Source of the DNA: CAYNVS01 sp964400725
GTDB lineage: Bacteria; Myxococcota_A; SURF-8; CAYNVS01
NCBI GenBank assembly: GCA_964400725.1
Contig: CAYNVS010000055.1
Location: forward strand, 1-15,593
Length of the DNA stretch: 15,593 bases
Direction: 5' to 3'
Shown here piece after piece: positions 14,474-15,593 of the stretch. Both the position numbers and the translations under genes were made by a program. The notes under the pieces were generated by a model. That model saw nothing but the letters and a program-made list of their open reading frames with translations. It ran no database searches and was not told the DNA's origin. Within the stretch, counting starts at the first letter, position 1; each line of letters begins with the position of its first letter.

Positions 14474-14515
14474 TTGATTTCGATTTATACAGCAAGTCGC
14501 CCTGCTAATCAAGGC
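14471..14515. promoter_or_regulatory. Inverted repeat bracketing the methyltransferase promoter
   Basis: GCCTTGATT (14471-14479) and AATCAAGGC (14507-14515) are perfect 9-bp reverse complements. One arm contains the predicted -35 and the other the predicted transcription start. Paired half-sites in these positions would suit a dimeric repressor. A further AGCA/TGCT pair lies inside. The whole could also fold as RNA, but only if transcription began upstream. Confidence 0.4.
14484..14512 (-). promoter_or_regulatory. Sigma70-like promoter of the methyltransferase gene
   Basis: On the minus strand TTGATT (complement of 14507-14512) and TATAAA (complement of 14484-14489) are 17 bases apart. Transcription would start near 14477, leaving a leader of about 190 nucleotides before the start codon. 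The 319-base gap 14287-14605 therefore holds this promoter, the leader hairpins and the hydrogenase 3' hairpin; no small gene was recognised in it. Confidence 0.55.
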
Positions 14516-14551
14516 CGTTTGCGTATTGCAATTTTTTTTCGCGACCGCCAA

Positions 14552-14594
14552 GCGAACGCGGCGGCCGCGGTTTTATTACGGCCATCGCGTTCGC
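14552..14594 (-). terminator. Large stem-loop just after the hydrogenase gene
   Basis: GCGAACGCG (14552-14560) and CGCGTTCGC (14586-14594) pair perfectly. After a two-base mismatch, GGCCG (14563-14567) pairs with CGGCC (14579-14583), with an 11-base loop: 14 Watson-Crick pairs in all. It begins 11 bases after the hydrogenase stop. No T tract follows on either strand, so it is either a non-canonical terminator or a 3'-end protecting hairpin. Confidence 0.5.
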
Positions 14595-14605
14595 ATTGTT
14601 GCGCG

Positions 14606-15593
14606 TTATCTTATAAACTTGCCCCTAGGCGTATAATGAGTGTGCAAAAGTTCGTGGCTCTTATGCCCGCAAGGTCCTTCGGTTAAAAATTCAGCGTAAA
14701 GTTTTAAAACAGCCGGATTTTCGTGCGATTTTCTGATTTCATACGCTGAATCCTCGGAATAAATCGCCTTTGCGCGCGCCTTTCTTATTTCGGGCGAGGT
14801 CGGTATCGGCTGACCGCCTCCGCCCAAGCATCCGCCGGGGCAGGCCATAAATTCTATGAAGTGGAACGACGCAAGCTCTCCGCCGGATATAATGTTTTCC
14901 ATTACCTTTTTGGCGTTCGCCGTGCCGTGAGCCACCGCGACTTTCAAAGTCGCTCCTGCAAGCCAGTTCCAATCCGGAATCAGTCCGCTTAAAATTTCCG
15001 GCACGGGGCCGACCTTGGGAATCGTAATTTCCGCTTTTCTGACGCCTTCCATGCCGCGCACCGGCTCAATGTCGGCGTGAGTAAAGTAGTTTTCGACCTT
15101 TTCGCCGGTTACAAGCTCGATAACCGTTCGCAGCGCGGACTCCATGACGCCTCCCGTAGCACCGAAAATAACGCCGGAACCGGTCGCGGTTCCGAAAGGC
15201 TCGTCAAAATCCGACTTTGGCATGGCGGGTAGATCGATGCCCGCCTCGCGAATCATTTTGGCAAGTTCCCGCGTAGTCAAGCCGTAATCGACGTCCTTGT
15301 AGCCGCTCGCGGTCATTTCAGGACGGTTGCACTCGAATTTTTTGGCCGAGCATGGCATCAGCGCAACGGTTACGATGTCGGCGGGGTTGATTCCGTGAAG
15401 TTTGGCGTAATAGGTTTTAATTACGGCGCCGAACATCTGTTGAGGCGACTTGGCGCTTGATACGTTGGGTATGAACTGCGGATAAAAATGCTCCAAATAT
15501 TTAACCCAGCCCGGAGAGCACGAGGTAAATTGAGGCAGGGCGACGGATGCGTCTTTTTCTACCAACGCCTTATAAAGCCTTGAAATCAGCTCC
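14606..15593 (-). CDS. [FeFe]-hydrogenase catalytic (H-cluster) domain, 5' end outside the window
   Basis: The frame enters from the right edge and runs to the TAA at 14608-14606, about 329 residues. All three H-cluster signatures are present in order: L1 TSCSPGW (15526-15506), L2 MPCSAKKFE (from 15358), and L3 FMACPGGCLGGGGQP (from about 14851). SSAKSPQQMFGAVIKTYY, FGATGGVMESALR and the closing LHTHY are also typical of the catalytic subunit. The enzyme makes or oxidises hydrogen, usually in an oxygen-free cytosol. L1 has Ser where most members have the second Cys of TSCCP, a position normally described as a cubane ligand. The N-terminal ferredoxin-like domains, which decide monomeric versus NAD(P)H-linked multimeric type, lie outside. 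The TTG at 15565 is internal, not a start. A sensory-type homologue is less likely because the first Cys is kept. Confidence 0.9.
   Translation of the reverse strand, partial: ELISRLYKALVEKDASVALPQFTSCSPGWVKYLEHFYPQFIPNVSSAKSPQQMFGAVIKTYYAKLHGINPADIVTVALMPCSAKKFECNRPEMTASGYKDVDYGLTTRELAKMIREAGIDLPAMPKSDFDEPFGTATGSGVIFGATGGVMESALRTVIELVTGEKVENYFTHADIEPVRGMEGVRKAEITIPKVGPVPEILSGLIPDWNWLAGATLKVAVAHGTANAKKVMENIISGGELASFHFIEFMACPGGCLGGGGQPIPTSPEIRKARAKAIYSEDSAYEIRKSHENPAVLKLYAEFLTEGPCGHKSHELLHTHYTPRGKFIR

Noticed and set aside
14471..14515. tRNA-like element with 9-bp paired ends
   Set aside because: It is only 45 bases long, lacks D, anticodon and T arms, and is better explained as an operator around the promoter.

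Overview
The window looks like a chromosomal segment of a diderm (Gram-negative) bacterium, probably an anaerobe. The evidence is a BamA/Omp85 barrel, two candidate lipoproteins, an outer-membrane porin-like protein, a PilT-type pilus ATPase and the H-cluster domain of an [FeFe]-hydrogenase. The zinc-uptake gene set (small His/Cys protein, about 400-residue outer-membrane protein, ZnuA, His/Cys-rich lipoprotein, ZnuC, ZnuB) matches what I recall from Myxococcota and other former deltaproteobacteria. I therefore favour that broad group, with low certainty on anything finer. No mobile elements, CRISPR arrays, rRNA or tRNA genes were seen.

Left region (1-5553, + strand). The 3' end of bamA is followed by a 163-base gap with a sigma70-like promoter and two perfect 9-bp inverted repeats. 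Three closely spaced genes come next: a 773-residue metallo-beta-lactamase-fold protein fused to cyclic-nucleotide-binding domains, a 195-residue lipoprotein, and a PLP-dependent class V aminotransferase of the isopenicillin-N-epimerase-like group. They may form one operon, but no shared pathway is evident.

Centre (5678-10770, + strand). This is the most coherent system: an apparent zinc-acquisition operon. A Fur-family (probably Zur) operator overlaps the promoter. The genes run from a His/Cys-rich membrane-anchored small protein through an outer-membrane barrel, the periplasmic metal-binding protein ZnuA and a Cys/His-rich lipoprotein. A strong intrinsic terminator follows, then the inner-membrane transporter ZnuC-ZnuB, whose genes overlap by 4 bases. 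Together these could carry zinc from the outer membrane to the cytoplasm.

Right region (10814-15593, - strand, converging on znuB). A promoter at 13393-13421 drives a response regulator with an HD-GYP output domain that has lost several metal ligands. It is followed by a PilT-like ATPase with an unusual extra N-terminal module. Upstream lies a class I methyltransferase gene with its own terminator, a promoter bracketed by an inverted repeat, and a leader of about 190 nucleotides with several hairpins. The right edge cuts the catalytic domain of an [FeFe]-hydrogenase. Start codons for znuA, the response regulator and the methyltransferase were moved downstream of the longest ORF on ribosome-binding-site and domain grounds.
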